NCBI RefSeq assembly: GCF_009923995.1
Contig: NZ_RFSK01000001.1
Location: 62,001-126,000 of the forward strand
DNA: 64,000 bases
Direction of reading: 5' to 3'
Source: Janthinobacterium sp.
GTDB lineage: Bacteria; Pseudomonadota; Gammaproteobacteria; Burkholderiales; Burkholderiaceae_D
Notes under the pieces: model-generated
Told to the model about the DNA's origin: nothing
Databases searched by the model: none
The model's input: only the letters and a program-made list of their open reading frames with translations
Position numbers and translations under genes: made by a program
Shown: positions 34,898 to 44,132 of the stretch, piece by piece
How positions within the stretch are numbered: the stretch's first letter is position 1
Layout: each line of letters begins with the position of its first letter

Positions 34898-36390
34898 ATC
34901 CAGGCCATTTCACGGTGCCGACACAGCTCGGCAAAAACACCCTGGACCTGCTGTGGGCGCGCACGCGCCAGCAGGGCGACATGCCCGGCTTCGCGAAAGC
35001 CATCAGCGCCATCCTGGGCGCCATGCGCGGCGAGGACGACCACGAATTCGACATCACGCAAACGGTGCTGTCGGACCCCGTCCTCACGCACAAGGTGCTC
35101 AGGCTGGCCAACAGCGGCATGTATTCGGCCTTCGGCCAGAGGGTCAACACGGTGTCGAAGGCCGTGCTGGTGCTGGGCATCGATGCCATCGGCCACCTGG
35201 CGCTGGGCCTGAAGCTGATCGAGGAACTGTCGCAGGCCTCGCCCGACTCCGTCAGCGCCCACGTGGAAATGGAAAAGGCCGTGCTGGCCGGGATGGTGGC
35301 GCAGCAGGTGGCCACCAGCGCGGGCAGCCTGCAGGCCGAGCAGGCCGTCGTCTGCTCCATGCTGCATACGCTGGGACGCATGATGGTGACGTTCTACATG
35401 ACGGATTTCTGGGCCCGCATGCAGGCGCACGCGGGGCCGGGCAACGAGGCGGCCGCCGCGCGCGAAATCCTCGGCCTGTCGCTGCCGGAAGTGGGCTATG
35501 CCACGGCCGCCCACTGGGGCTTGCCGCAGCACCTGATCAGCGGCATGCGGCCGATGGACCCGTCGCCCGACAACTTGCCCGTCAGCGGCGCCGACTGGAT
35601 GGCGGGCCTGTCGACGATGGCGGCGCGCTGCGCCGACTCGCTGTGGCATGACGATGCGGCCGGCACGGCGCAGGTGCACGCGCTGATCGACGACTATGCG
35701 GGCACCCTGGGCATCGCCGCCACGGACCTGGTGGTAGCCGTCGACAAGGCCAAGGCCATGGCGGCGGCCGACCTGTCGATCGCCCCCCTGTCGAAACCGG
35801 CCGAACGGCGCGCGCGCCAGCTGGCCTCGACGCGCATGCGCGCCGAAGGCAACCGCGTCCTGATCAGCGGCCTGGCCGACCTGCGCGGCGCCATCGGCAG
35901 CGCCAGCCCGGGCCAGATGGTGTCGATGGCGCTGGAAACCCTGCACCAGGGCTTTGATTTTTCGCGCTCGGTGGCCTTCGTGCGCAACCACAAGGACCAT
36001 CTGTATTCGGCGCGCATCAGCCTGGGCGACGGCATGGCCGACCTGCAGGACCTGATGGTGTTTGGCGACGCATATGAGCCGAACGTCTTCCATGCGGCCC
36101 TCAACAGCGACCGCGTGATCTTCATCGACAATGCGCGCGATCCGAAATTTGCCGCCAAGCTGCCGCAATGGTGGAAAGCGACGCTGTCGGAAGCGCGCAG
36201 CTTCGTCGTGCTGCCCCTGTCGGCCAACGGCCACCCCACGGGCTTCCTGTATGGTGACTGGGACGACAGCTTCCCGCCCATCCAGCTGAACCAGACGGAA
36301 TTCAACCTGATCAACGATATCCGGGCCTTGCTGGTGCAGTCGGTGGAGATGCGCCACCAACTCGAGCTGGTGGCAAATAAGGTGGCGTGA
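34894..36390 (+). CDS. HDOD domain protein with C-terminal GAF-like region
   Basis: 498 residues. The HDOD domain is in about 20-235 (DITQTVLSDPVLTHKVLRLANSGMYS, then VSKAVLVLGIDAIGHLALGLKLIEEL). It lacks the catalytic HD pair of true phosphohydrolases, so it likely works as a protein-interaction module. The C-terminal part (about 330-490) reads like a GAF domain (SPGQMVSMALETLHQGFDFSRSVAFVRN, FVVLPLSANGHPTGFLYGDWD). HDOD proteins commonly act with c-di-GMP regulators. The overlap with the upstream gene supports joint function. Confidence 0.85.
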   Translation: MNPGHFTVPTQLGKNTLDLLWARTRQQGDMPGFAKAISAILGAMRGEDDHEFDITQTVLSDPVLTHKVLRLANSGMYSAFGQRVNTVSKAVLVLGIDAIGHLALGLKLIEELSQASPDSVSAHVEMEKAVLAGMVAQQVATSAGSLQAEQAVVCSMLHTLGRMMVTFYMTDFWARMQAHAGPGNEAAAAREILGLSLPEVGYATAAHWGLPQHLISGMRPMDPSPDNLPVSGADWMAGLSTMAARCADSLWHDDAAGTAQVHALIDDYAGTLGIAATDLVVAVDKAKAMAAADLSIAPLSKPAERRARQLASTRMRAEGNRVLISGLADLRGAIGSASPGQMVSMALETLHQGFDFSRSVAFVRNHKDHLYSARISLGDGMADLQDLMVFGDAYEPNVFHAALNSDRVIFIDNARDPKFAAKLPQWWKATLSEARSFVVLPLSANGHPTGFLYGDWDDSFPPIQLNQTEFNLINDIRALLVQSVEMRHQLELVANKVA

Positions 36391-36440
36391 AATTTACAAG
36401 CCCACGGCGAAATTGCCGGGGTCAGTCGCTTCGCGATCGG

Positions 36441-36462
36441 AATACGTCCCATTGGGACGCAT
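36441..36462. repeat. Short palindrome, REP-like hairpin
   Basis: Plus strand TACGTCCCATTGGGACGCAT forms a near-perfect hairpin inside a 100-base stretch (36405-36490) containing GGGGTCAGTCGC and CGGGTCTGCCCCC. It looks like the extragenic palindromes seen in this bacterial group, but no second copy is found in the window. It lies between two converging genes and could also stop transcription. Confidence 0.4.
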
Positions 36463-36510
36463 TCTCCCGCCGGGTCTGCCCCCTGCCCTTCCGTCGCGAG
36501 CTGCTAAAAC

Positions 36511-37605
36511 TTATTTCAGCTTCGGCGTATTCACGCTGACATCGCCGCACTGCGCGCGATGCATCAGGGCGTGGTCGATCAGCACCAGCGCCAGCATGGC
36601 TTCGGCGATGGGCGTGGCGCGGATGCCCACGCAGGGGTCGTGGCGGCCGAAGGTTTCCACCATCACGGGATTGCCCTCTTTATCGATCGAGCGGCGCGGC
36701 GTGCGGATCGACGACGTCGGCTTGATGGCGATGGACACGCTGATATCCTGCCCTGTCGAGATGCCGCCCAAGACGCCGCCGGCGTGATTGCCGATGAAGC
36801 CGTCCGGCGTCAGTTCGTCGCCGTGCTCGGAACCCTTTTGCGCCACCGAGTCGAAACCGGCACCGATTTCCACGCCCTTGACGGCATTGATGCCCATCAT
36901 GGCGTAGGCGATGTCGGCGTCGAGCTTGTCGTAGATGGGCTGGCCCAGGCCGACGGGCACGTTCTGCGCGATGACATCGATGCGCGCGCCGATGGAATCG
37001 CCGTCGCGGCGCAGCTGGTCCATCGCCGCTTCCATGCGCGCGATCAGGTCGGCATCATCGCTGGCGGCAAAGAAGGGGTTCGCATGCACGTGCTCCCAGG
37101 ACTGGAACGGCACGGGAATGTCGCCCAGCTGGCTCATGCAGCCCTTGAAGGTGGTGCCGTACTGCTGCAGCAGCCATTTCTTGGCGATCGCCGCCGCGCC
37201 CACGACGGGCGCCGTCAGGCGCGCCGAGGAACGCCCGCCGCCGCGCGGGTCGCGCACGCCGTATTTATGCCAGTAGGTGTAGTCGGCGTGGCCGGGACGG
37301 AAGCTTTCCGCGATATTGCCGTAATCCTTGCTGCGCTGGTCTTCATTGCGGATCAGCAGCGCGATGGGCGTACCCGTCGTCACGCCCTGGTACACGCCGG
37401 ACAGGATCTCGACCGTATCGGATTCCTGGCGCTGCGTCACGTGGCGCGAGGTGCCCGGTTTGCGGCGGTCCAGCTCGGGCTGGATATCGGCTTCCGACAG
37501 GACCAGGCCCGGCGGACAGCCGTCGATCACGCAGCCGATGGCCGGACCATGCGATTCGCCGAAAGTGGTAACAGTAAACAGCTTGCCAAAAGAATTGCCG
37601 GACAT
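36511..37605 (-). CDS. aroC: Chorismate synthase
   Basis: 364 residues from ATG 37605 ([34 protein letters not shown]). It eliminates phosphate from EPSP to give chorismate, the end of the shikimate pathway, using reduced FMN. Family blocks are present: [61 protein letters not shown] and [17 protein letters not shown], with family length (E. coli 361). Single gene between the c-di-GMP genes. Confidence 0.97.
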   Translation of the reverse strand: MSGNSFGKLFTVTTFGESHGPAIGCVIDGCPPGLVLSEADIQPELDRRKPGTSRHVTQRQESDTVEILSGVYQGVTTGTPIALLIRNEDQRSKDYGNIAESFRPGHADYTYWHKYGVRDPRGGGRSSARLTAPVVGAAAIAKKWLLQQYGTTFKGCMSQLGDIPVPFQSWEHVHANPFFAASDDADLIARMEAAMDQLRRDGDSIGARIDVIAQNVPVGLGQPIYDKLDADIAYAMMGINAVKGVEIGAGFDSVAQKGSEHGDELTPDGFIGNHAGGVLGGISTGQDISVSIAIKPTSSIRTPRRSIDKEGNPVMVETFGRHDPCVGIRATPIAEAMLALVLIDHALMHRAQCGDVSVNTPKLK

Positions 37606-38028
37606 AGTAGGAAGTGTGAGGACTGGAAAACACAATTCTACCAGCCTGCGGGGCAGGCCATGCCGCTAATGCCGCGCCTGGCCCCGATATTCCCCCTCCC
37701 CCAACGCGTCACTTTACAATCTCCCGTGCTTTTCATGTAAAAAATACCAAATATGAGTTGCAATCATGCAATACAAGAAATATTGCTCGACGGAATAGAT
37801 TTAAAAAAACATTTTGCTTATTAAATAGCTATATACTTGGATCAAAGCGCGCTACACAATACCGGTTGCAAAACCGGATTTGGGCTGCGCCGAGAGCGCG
37901 TCACAAAATGCCCAGGGCTAGGCGTCGTTGCCGAAGACAGTACGCAAGTACGGCGAGGCAACGCAACAACGCCATGGGCTTTTGTGACGTGCTCGTAAAA
38001 ATATCGAGTCATCCTGGAGAAGCTATAC
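37606..38028 (+). promoter_or_regulatory. Upstream region and structured leader of the receiver-GGDIF-EAL gene
   Basis: 423 bases hold no protein gene. The first half is AT-rich with a TATACT hexamer near 37834. The second half has two strong hairpins: CCGGTT-GCAA-AACCGG (37862-37877) and a long three-tier stem from 37891 to 37995. If transcription starts just after the TATACT, the gene has a leader of about 180 bases. GGAG precedes the ATG at 38029. Confidence 0.55.
37891..37995 (+). ncRNA. Long structured RNA element, riboswitch-like or dispersed repeat
   Basis: Outer arms CGAG..GCGTCACAAAA.GCCCA and TGGGC.TTTGTGACGTGCTCG pair over about 20 bases; the middle arms GGCGTCGTTGCC (37921-37932) and GGCAACG...AACAACGCC pair next; the tip is GTAC-GCAA-GTAC (37940-37951) with a GNRA tetraloop. 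The three-tier design, the tetraloops and the place in the leader of a signalling gene are riboswitch-like. It may instead be an extragenic repeat of the group. No known class was recognised. Confidence 0.55.
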
Positions 38029-40287
38029 ATGCCCGCACCGATCATCCCCCTTGACGCCAACAAGGACGATCACGACGACCTGGTATTCCTCGATGAACAA
38101 CCAGCGCCGCTGACGGCCGCGCCGCGCAGCGTCTGGCGGGTGATGATCATCGACGACGATGAAGACGTCCACTCCACCACCACTTTCGCGCTGGGCAACC
38201 TGGAAATGCAGCACCGGCCGCTGGAATTCGTGCACGCCTATTCGGCCGGCCAGGCGCGCGAGCTGCTCAAGCATGAAAGCGACATCGCCGTCATCCTGCT
38301 CGACGTGGTGATGGAACAGGACGACGCGGGCCTGCACCTCGTGCGCTACATCCGCGAAACCCTCAAAATGACGGACGTGCGCATCATCCTGCGCACGGGG
38401 CAGCCCGGCTATGCCCCCGAAATCGACGCCATCCGCGATTTCGACATCAACGATTACAAGACCAAGTCGGAATTGACGCGCATCAAGCTGTTTACCACGG
38501 TGACGGCGGCCATCCGCTCGTACGACCAGATCCGCTCGATCAGCAGCAGCCGGCGCGGCCTGGACCAGATCGTGCACGCCAGCACGCAGCTGATGGCCCT
38601 GCACGGCGTGCAGAACTTCTCGGCCGGCGTGCTGGCGCAGATCGCCGACCTGCTGGGCATCCGCGCCGATGGCGTGCTGTGTGTACAGGACATGCCGGAC
38701 AGCGGCGGCAAGGAGCTGCTCGTGTCGGCCTGCACGGGCAGTTTTTCCGGCTTGCCGCACAGCGCCCTGTGCGGCCTGCAGAATCCCCGCGTGATGGCCG
38801 CCATCGAGCACACCCTGACGCAGCGGCGCAACGTGTACGCGCACGATTACGCCACGCTGTACTTCGCCGGCAAGGCCAGCCGCGACGCGGCCGCCTACCT
38901 GCTGCTGCCGCGCCCCCTCACCGCCATCGATGAAAGCCTGCTGGAAGTGTTTTGCAGCAACGTCGCCGTGGGCCTGGACAACGTCGAGCTGGTGTCCCAC
39001 CTGCACAATGCCGCCTTCTACGACCAGCTGTCGAAACTGCCGAACCGCACGCGCCTGGTTGAAATCCTCGACGCCACCCTGGCCGGCCCCGCGCGCGACG
39101 ATGCCACCCTGTCGCTGGTGGACCTGGACCACTTTGCCGAGACCAACGACGCGCTGGGCCACCAGTTCGGCGACCTGCTGCTCGTCGCCGTGGCGGGCCG
39201 CCTGCAAACCCAGCTGGGTTCGCAGCTGACCGTGGCGCGCCTGGGCGGCGACATCTTCTGCGTGCTGGGCGACTCCTCGCAAGTCAATCCGGCCAATATC
39301 CTGGCCCTGTTCCAGACCCCGTTCAGCATCGACGGCCAGGACGTGCAATTGTCCGCCACCCTGGGCCTGGTGCGCCTGGGCGAGCACACGGGCACGGGCG
39401 CCGACGCCCTGAAGGACGCCGACATCGCCCTGAAACGGGCGAAAAGCCAGCAGCGCGCCGGTCACTTCTACTTTTCGCGCAGCATGGGCATCGAAATCCG
39501 CGAGCGCGTGCGCATGATGCACGCGCTGCGCACGGCCTTCAGCCAGGGCCAGCTGTTCGTCGTCTACCAGCCGCAGATCGACCTGACGACGCGCCGTCCC
39601 GTGGGCGCCGAAGCGCTGCTGCGCTGGCAGACGCCGGACGGCAAGTTCATCTCGCCCGACCGTTTCATCCCCATCGCCGAGTATTCCGGCATCATCATCG
39701 ACCTGGGCGAATGGGTGCTGCGCACGGCCTGCCGCGAACTGGTGCTGCTGCGCGAGCAGGGTCACCGCAACTTCGTCATGTCCGTCAACGTGTCGCAAGT
39801 GCAGTTCCGCCACCCGCTGTTCCTGGAAATGCTGCGCGCGGCGCTGGAAGAGACGCAGGCGCCACCCGAGTTCATCGAGCTGGAAATCACGGAATCGATG
39901 GCCATGGAAGAGCCGGACATGCTGATCAAGATGTTGTGGCAGATCAAGCAGACGGGCGTGAGCATCGCCATCGACGACTTCGGCACGGGCTTCTCGTCGC
40001 TGTCCTACCTGCAGCGCCTGCAGGTGGACCGCTTAAAAATCGACAGGGCTTTTGTGACGGAAATCACGGGTTCCGCGCGCGGCAGCAGCATCGCCGAAAT
40101 GGTCATCCAGCTGGGCCGCAACCTGGGCCTGGCCGTCATCGCCGAAGGCGTGGAAGACGAGCGCCAGGCGCAGATCCTGCAGGCCCTGGGCTGCCCCATG
40201 GCGCAAGGCTTTTTGTTCGCCCGCCCCATGACGGCCAGCGCGCTGGGCAGCTGGCTGAACAACGAGGCGCTGCAGGGGGCGGCGTAG
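38029..40287 (+). CDS. Response regulator: receiver, DUF3369, GGDIF, EAL
   Basis: 752 residues. The receiver domain has VMIIDDDEDVH and the phosphoacceptor Asp-92 in VILLDVVMEQDDAG. A DUF3369-type linker follows (RGLDQIVHASTQLMALHGVQNFSAGVLAQI). The GGDEF domain is degenerate (GGDIF at 406-410, no I-site), so it should not make c-di-GMP. The EAL domain is intact (EAL 528-530, with SVNVSQVQF, LEITESMAME, IDDFGTGFSSLSYLQRLQVDRLKIDRAFV and VIAEGVEDERQ), so it should hydrolyse c-di-GMP, perhaps activated by GTP on the degenerate GGDEF domain. The cognate kinase is not adjacent. The leader is unusually structured. Confidence 0.92.
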   Translation: MPAPIIPLDANKDDHDDLVFLDEQPAPLTAAPRSVWRVMIIDDDEDVHSTTTFALGNLEMQHRPLEFVHAYSAGQARELLKHESDIAVILLDVVMEQDDAGLHLVRYIRETLKMTDVRIILRTGQPGYAPEIDAIRDFDINDYKTKSELTRIKLFTTVTAAIRSYDQIRSISSSRRGLDQIVHASTQLMALHGVQNFSAGVLAQIADLLGIRADGVLCVQDMPDSGGKELLVSACTGSFSGLPHSALCGLQNPRVMAAIEHTLTQRRNVYAHDYATLYFAGKASRDAAAYLLLPRPLTAIDESLLEVFCSNVAVGLDNVELVSHLHNAAFYDQLSKLPNRTRLVEILDATLAGPARDDATLSLVDLDHFAETNDALGHQFGDLLLVAVAGRLQTQLGSQLTVARLGGDIFCVLGDSSQVNPANILALFQTPFSIDGQDVQLSATLGLVRLGEHTGTGADALKDADIALKRAKSQQRAGHFYFSRSMGIEIRERVRMMHALRTAFSQGQLFVVYQPQIDLTTRRPVGAEALLRWQTPDGKFISPDRFIPIAEYSGIIIDLGEWVLRTACRELVLLREQGHRNFVMSVNVSQVQFRHPLFLEMLRAALEETQAPPEFIELEITESMAMEEPDMLIKMLWQIKQTGVSIAIDDFGTGFSSLSYLQRLQVDRLKIDRAFVTEITGSARGSSIAEMVIQLGRNLGLAVIAEGVEDERQAQILQALGCPMAQGFLFARPMTASALGSWLNNEALQGAA

Positions 40288-40313
40288 GCGGCGCCAGCCG
40301 CCCTGCCCCATGC

Positions 40314-40341
40314 AAAACGCCGGCATACGCCGGCGTTGTGT
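40314..40341. terminator. Bidirectional intrinsic terminator
   Basis: AACGCCGGC-ATAC-GCCGGCGTT followed by GTGTT on the plus strand and by an A/T-rich side on the minus strand. It lies between the converging regulator and CBS genes. Confidence 0.7.
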
Positions 40342-40359
40342 TGACTGCATGAACGAAGC

Positions 40360-40806
40360 TCAGTCCGCCGTTTCGGCCGGCCAGTCGCGGATGTAGGCTT
40401 TCAGCATCTGGTTTTCGAAGCTTTGCGCTTCCAGCACGGCGCGCGCGACGTCGTAGAAGGAGATGACACCCAGCAAGGTCTTGGCGTTCATGACGGGCAG
40501 GTAGCGCGCGTGCTTTTCCAGCATGATGCGGCGCACTTCATTGACTTCCGTGTCGGGCGTGACGGTGATCGGGTGGTCATCCATGTGCTTGCGCACGGTG
40601 CCGCCGCCGATCTGGCCCGCGTTTTCATGCAAGGCGTTGAGCACCTCGCGGAAGGTCAGCATGCCGACCAGGTCGCCAAATTCCATGACCACCAGCGAAC
40701 CGATGTCTTTTTCAGCCATGGTATTGGCCGCGTCAAGCAGGGGCTGGTCAGGCGTGACCGTGTAGAGGATGTTGCCCTTGACTTGGAGAATTTCAGATAC
40801 TTTCAT
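40360..40806 (-). CDS. CBS-domain protein
   Basis: 148 residues with two CBS motifs: VTPDQPLLDAANTMAEKDIGSLVVMEFGDLVGMLTFREVLNAL and VTPDTEVNEVRRIMLEKHARYLPVMNAKTLLGVISFYDVARAVLE. A CBS pair usually binds AMP, ATP or SAM and senses energy state. No other domain is attached. Stands alone with a terminator at its end. Confidence 0.92.
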   Translation of the reverse strand: MKVSEILQVKGNILYTVTPDQPLLDAANTMAEKDIGSLVVMEFGDLVGMLTFREVLNALHENAGQIGGGTVRKHMDDHPITVTPDTEVNEVRRIMLEKHARYLPVMNAKTLLGVISFYDVARAVLEAQSFENQMLKAYIRDWPAETAD

Positions 40807-41053
40807 ATTGGCCGTCCTGTCCGCGTGAGTGGTATTTTAGTTATTCTAAGCCCTTACTGCGACTGTAGCCTATGCCTGCGGAAAAATCCAGCCTTGCGCG
40901 TAATCAAATCGAGGGGAAAGACGGGCGAGAAAAACGTGGCGGGCGAATGCGCGGCGCGGCAGGCAGGCACGGCGGCTCATGGACACTGGCGCCGGGCCGG
41001 CGCATGCCGCCGGCAAGCGCGCCGCGACGCGCCGTGGTGTTGTTCAGGCGGCT

Positions 41054-41698
41054 TCAGCCGCGGCGGCGGAACCAGCCAGCGATCGACAATCGCTGGCGCG
41101 CCGTCGGCAGCACCTCGTGCAGCAGCTCGGCCGACAAAAACATGGCCATGCGCCCCGCTTCGGGCGCGATATCCACGCTGGGACCGCCATCGGGGTGCAG
41201 CCGCAATGCACCGCCGTGCTCGGGCAGCCAGTCCTCGTTGAGGTACAGCACGACGGAGACGGTGCGCTTGTCGTCGTCGCGGAAACGGTCCAGATGGGCC
41301 CGGTAAAAGGCGCCCGGCCCGTACAGGGCGAAATGGCTTTCGTATTCGTCCAGGCCCAGGAACAGCTCCCTGTTCAGGGTCTGGCGCAGCGTTTCCATGT
41401 GCGCCAGGTAGCGGTCGCAGGCGCTGGAGCGCCCCGTTTCCAGCCACTCGATATGGTCGCCGCGGATCTCCGGCTGCAGCAGCGGCGCATGGCCGCTGCC
41501 CACACCGGCGCCCTTCATGTTGCCATTTAGCATGGATTGCACGCATTCGGCAGCCAGCTGGCGACTCAGTTCGGGAGGGATGAAATGGTCCTGCATGACC
41601 CAGCCTGCGTGGCACAGGCCGTCGACGACAGATGGTCCGGGAACGGCAAGGGCGCCGTCGAACGATATTGCGGGCATAAAATCTTTCCTGGTGGACAT
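41054..41698 (-). CDS. 2-oxoglutarate/Fe(II) oxygenase (prolyl-4-hydroxylase fold)
   Basis: 214 residues. The iron triad and 2OG arginine are visible as YRAHLDRFRDDDKRTVSVVLYLNEDW (HxD), LLHEVLP (distal His) and RQRLSIAGWF (Arg). It resembles the SM-20/PHD family and could hydroxylate a protein proline or another substrate. It stands alone. A different oxygenase of the Asp/Asn type lies at 5176. Confidence 0.88.
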   Translation of the reverse strand: MSTRKDFMPAISFDGALAVPGPSVVDGLCHAGWVMQDHFIPPELSRQLAAECVQSMLNGNMKGAGVGSGHAPLLQPEIRGDHIEWLETGRSSACDRYLAHMETLRQTLNRELFLGLDEYESHFALYGPGAFYRAHLDRFRDDDKRTVSVVLYLNEDWLPEHGGALRLHPDGGPSVDIAPEAGRMAMFLSAELLHEVLPTARQRLSIAGWFRRRG

Positions 41699-41961
41699 GC
41701 GATGAGAGTTCGCCTGAAGCCCAGGATTTCGCTGGCACGTGACGGTCTACCCTGCGGCGCGGCGCACGCGCACAGGTAAAACAGCCCGAATATCGCTGAT
41801 CCGATATCCTACCACCGCCGTGCCGCGCCGGTCACTTTTTTTACACTTCAGGTTACACGCCCTGCCCGCAGGCATGGCGCCATGCGCCCCGCACGGCAGC
41901 CCTTTTGCTCAACTGCAAATCAGGTTACGATCTTGCCACTATAAAACTTGGCGGAGACACC

Positions 41962-43272
41962 ATGAGCGGCCCGAAATACCCCGGCTTTGACACCCTATCC
42001 CTGCATGCGGGCGCCGCGCCCGACCCGGCCACGGGCGCGCGCGCCACGCCCATCCACTTCACGTCCTCGTTCGCCTTCAAGAGTTCGGACCATGCGGCCT
42101 CGCTGTTCAACATGGAGCGGGCCGGCCACGTGTACTCGCGCATCTCGAATCCCACCAACGCCGTGCTGGAAGAGCGCATCGCCGCCCTCGAAGGGGGCGT
42201 GGCAGGCATCGCCACGGCCAGCGGCCAGGCCGCCATGCACCTGGGCCTGTCCACCATCGCCGGCGCCGGCTCGCACATCGTCGCCTCGCGCGCCCTGTAC
42301 GGCGGCTCGCACAACCTGCTCGCCTACACCCTGAAACGCTTCGGCATCGCCACCACCTTCGTCGATCCGCGCGACCCGGACGCCTGGCGCGCCGCCATCC
42401 GCCCCGAAACAAAGGTGCTGTTCGCGGAAACCCTGGGCAATCCCGGCCTCGACGTGCTGGACATCCCGACGATTGCCGCCCTGGCCCACGAACACCACCT
42501 GCCGCTGATGCTCGATTCGACCTTTACCACGCCGTACCTGCTGCGCCCCTTCGAGCACGGCGCCGACCTGGTGTTCCACTCGGCCACCAAGTTTTTATGC
42601 GGCCACGGCACCGCCATCGGCGGCCTGCTCGTCGACGGCGGCACCTTCGACTGGCAGGCGGCCTACGACAGAACGGGCCGCTATGCCGAACTGTGCGAGC
42701 CCTACGAGGGCTTCCACGGCATGGTCTTCGCCGAGGAATCGACGGTGGCGCCGTTCGCCCTGCGCGCGCGGCGCGAAGGCTTGCGCGATTTCGGCGCCGT
42801 CATGAGCCCGCACAACGCCTTCGCCGTCCTGCAGGGCATCGAAACCCTGGGCTTGCGCATGGACCGCCACGTGGCCAACACGCGCAAGATCATCGACTTC
42901 CTGCTGGCCAATCCGGCCGTGGAATCCGTGTCCTATCCCGAGCTGCCGTCGCATCCCGACTACGCGCTGGCGAAGACCCTGCTGCCGAAGGGCGCGGGCG
43001 GCGTGTTCACCTTCAACCTGCGCGGCGACCGCGCGGCGGGCCAGCGCTTCGTCGACAGCCTGAAGATCTTCTCGCACCTGGCCAACGTGGGCGACGCCAA
43101 GTCGCTCGTCATCCACCCCGCCTCCACCACGCATTTCCGCGTGCCCAACGAACAGCTGGAGCAGGCGGGCATCACGCAGGGCACCATGCGCCTGTCCGTG
43201 GGGCTGGAAGACGCGGACGATTTGATCGAAGACCTGGCCCGTGGCCTGAAACTGTCGCAGAAAGGCGCCTGA
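41962..43272 (+). CDS. O-acetylhomoserine sulfhydrylase-like PLP enzyme
   Basis: 436 residues from ATG 41962. It is a member of the cystathionine gamma-synthase family: [102 protein letters not shown] (Lys of SATKF binds PLP) and HPASTTHFR near the end. It is long enough for the MetY-type O-acetylhomoserine aminocarboxypropyltransferase, which uses sulfide or methanethiol to make homocysteine or methionine. The alpha/beta hydrolase follows one base after its stop. Confidence 0.88.
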   Translation: MSGPKYPGFDTLSLHAGAAPDPATGARATPIHFTSSFAFKSSDHAASLFNMERAGHVYSRISNPTNAVLEERIAALEGGVAGIATASGQAAMHLGLSTIAGAGSHIVASRALYGGSHNLLAYTLKRFGIATTFVDPRDPDAWRAAIRPETKVLFAETLGNPGLDVLDIPTIAALAHEHHLPLMLDSTFTTPYLLRPFEHGADLVFHSATKFLCGHGTAIGGLLVDGGTFDWQAAYDRTGRYAELCEPYEGFHGMVFAEESTVAPFALRARREGLRDFGAVMSPHNAFAVLQGIETLGLRMDRHVANTRKIIDFLLANPAVESVSYPELPSHPDYALAKTLLPKGAGGVFTFNLRGDRAAGQRFVDSLKIFSHLANVGDAKSLVIHPASTTHFRVPNEQLEQAGITQGTMRLSVGLEDADDLIEDLARGLKLSQKGA

Positions 43273-43273
43273 C

Positions 43274-44086
43274 ATGCAGTTCACCATCGATAACACCACG
43301 GCCTATTGCTACACGGGCGGCAAGCCATTCAAGCCGGAGCAGCCGACGGCCGTCTTCATCCACGGCGCGCAGAATGACCATAGCGTGTGGGCCCTGCAGA
43401 CGCGCTATTTCGCCCACCACGGCTGGAACGTGCTGGCCGTCGACCTGCCGGGTCACGGCCGCAGCGGCGGCGCGGCGAAAACCAGCGTGGAGGAACTGGC
43501 GCAGTGGGTCCTGGCCGTGCTGGACGCGGCCGGCGCGGCCAAGGCCATGCTGGCCGGCCACAGCATGGGCTCATTGATCGCGCTGGAAGCGGCATTCCTC
43601 GCGCCCGGGCGCATCAGCCACCTGGCCATGCTCGGCTCGACCTACCCGATGAAAGTCTCGCCCGCCCTGCTGGAAACGTCATTGAGCGACGAGCAGGCGG
43701 CCATCGACATGGTCAATATCTGGTCGCATTCGTCGATCGCGCAAAAGCCCTCGTTCCCCGGCCCCGGCTTTTACGCCATGGGCGGCGCGCGGCGCCTGAA
43801 ACAGCGCATCGCCGCCATCAACCCCGAGCACGTGTTTCACACGGATTTTTTTGCCTGCAATGCCTACGCGAACGGCGAAATCGCCGCCGCTTCGGTACAC
43901 TGCCCCACTTTGTTCATTTTCGGCGCGCGCGACATGATGACGCCCCCCAAGTCGACCCGGCTGCTGACCTCAAGCATCGCGCATGGCACGGTGGTGCAGG
44001 TCGACAGCGGGCACGAATTGATGGCCGAACAGCCGGACGCCGTGCTGGACGCGCTGTTTGCGTTCGCACAAGGCACGTCGGCATGA
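43274..44086 (+). CDS. Alpha/beta hydrolase
   Basis: 270 residues. The nucleophile elbow GHSMGS has Ser-97, the oxyanion pattern is FIHGAQNDHSVW, and the acid and base are likely the Asp of FGARDMMTP and the His of VDSGHELMAEQP. It is coupled to the PLP enzyme (one-base gap), so it may act on an ester such as an acyl-homoserine or an upstream thioester. Substrate unknown. Confidence 0.85.
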   Translation: MQFTIDNTTAYCYTGGKPFKPEQPTAVFIHGAQNDHSVWALQTRYFAHHGWNVLAVDLPGHGRSGGAAKTSVEELAQWVLAVLDAAGAAKAMLAGHSMGSLIALEAAFLAPGRISHLAMLGSTYPMKVSPALLETSLSDEQAAIDMVNIWSHSSIAQKPSFPGPGFYAMGGARRLKQRIAAINPEHVFHTDFFACNAYANGEIAAASVHCPTLFIFGARDMMTPPKSTRLLTSSIAHGTVVQVDSGHELMAEQPDAVLDALFAFAQGTSA

Positions 44087-44132
44087 CGGCCTGCCGCGCA
44101 CGTGTTTTTTAGGATTCTAGGATAGACGCACC

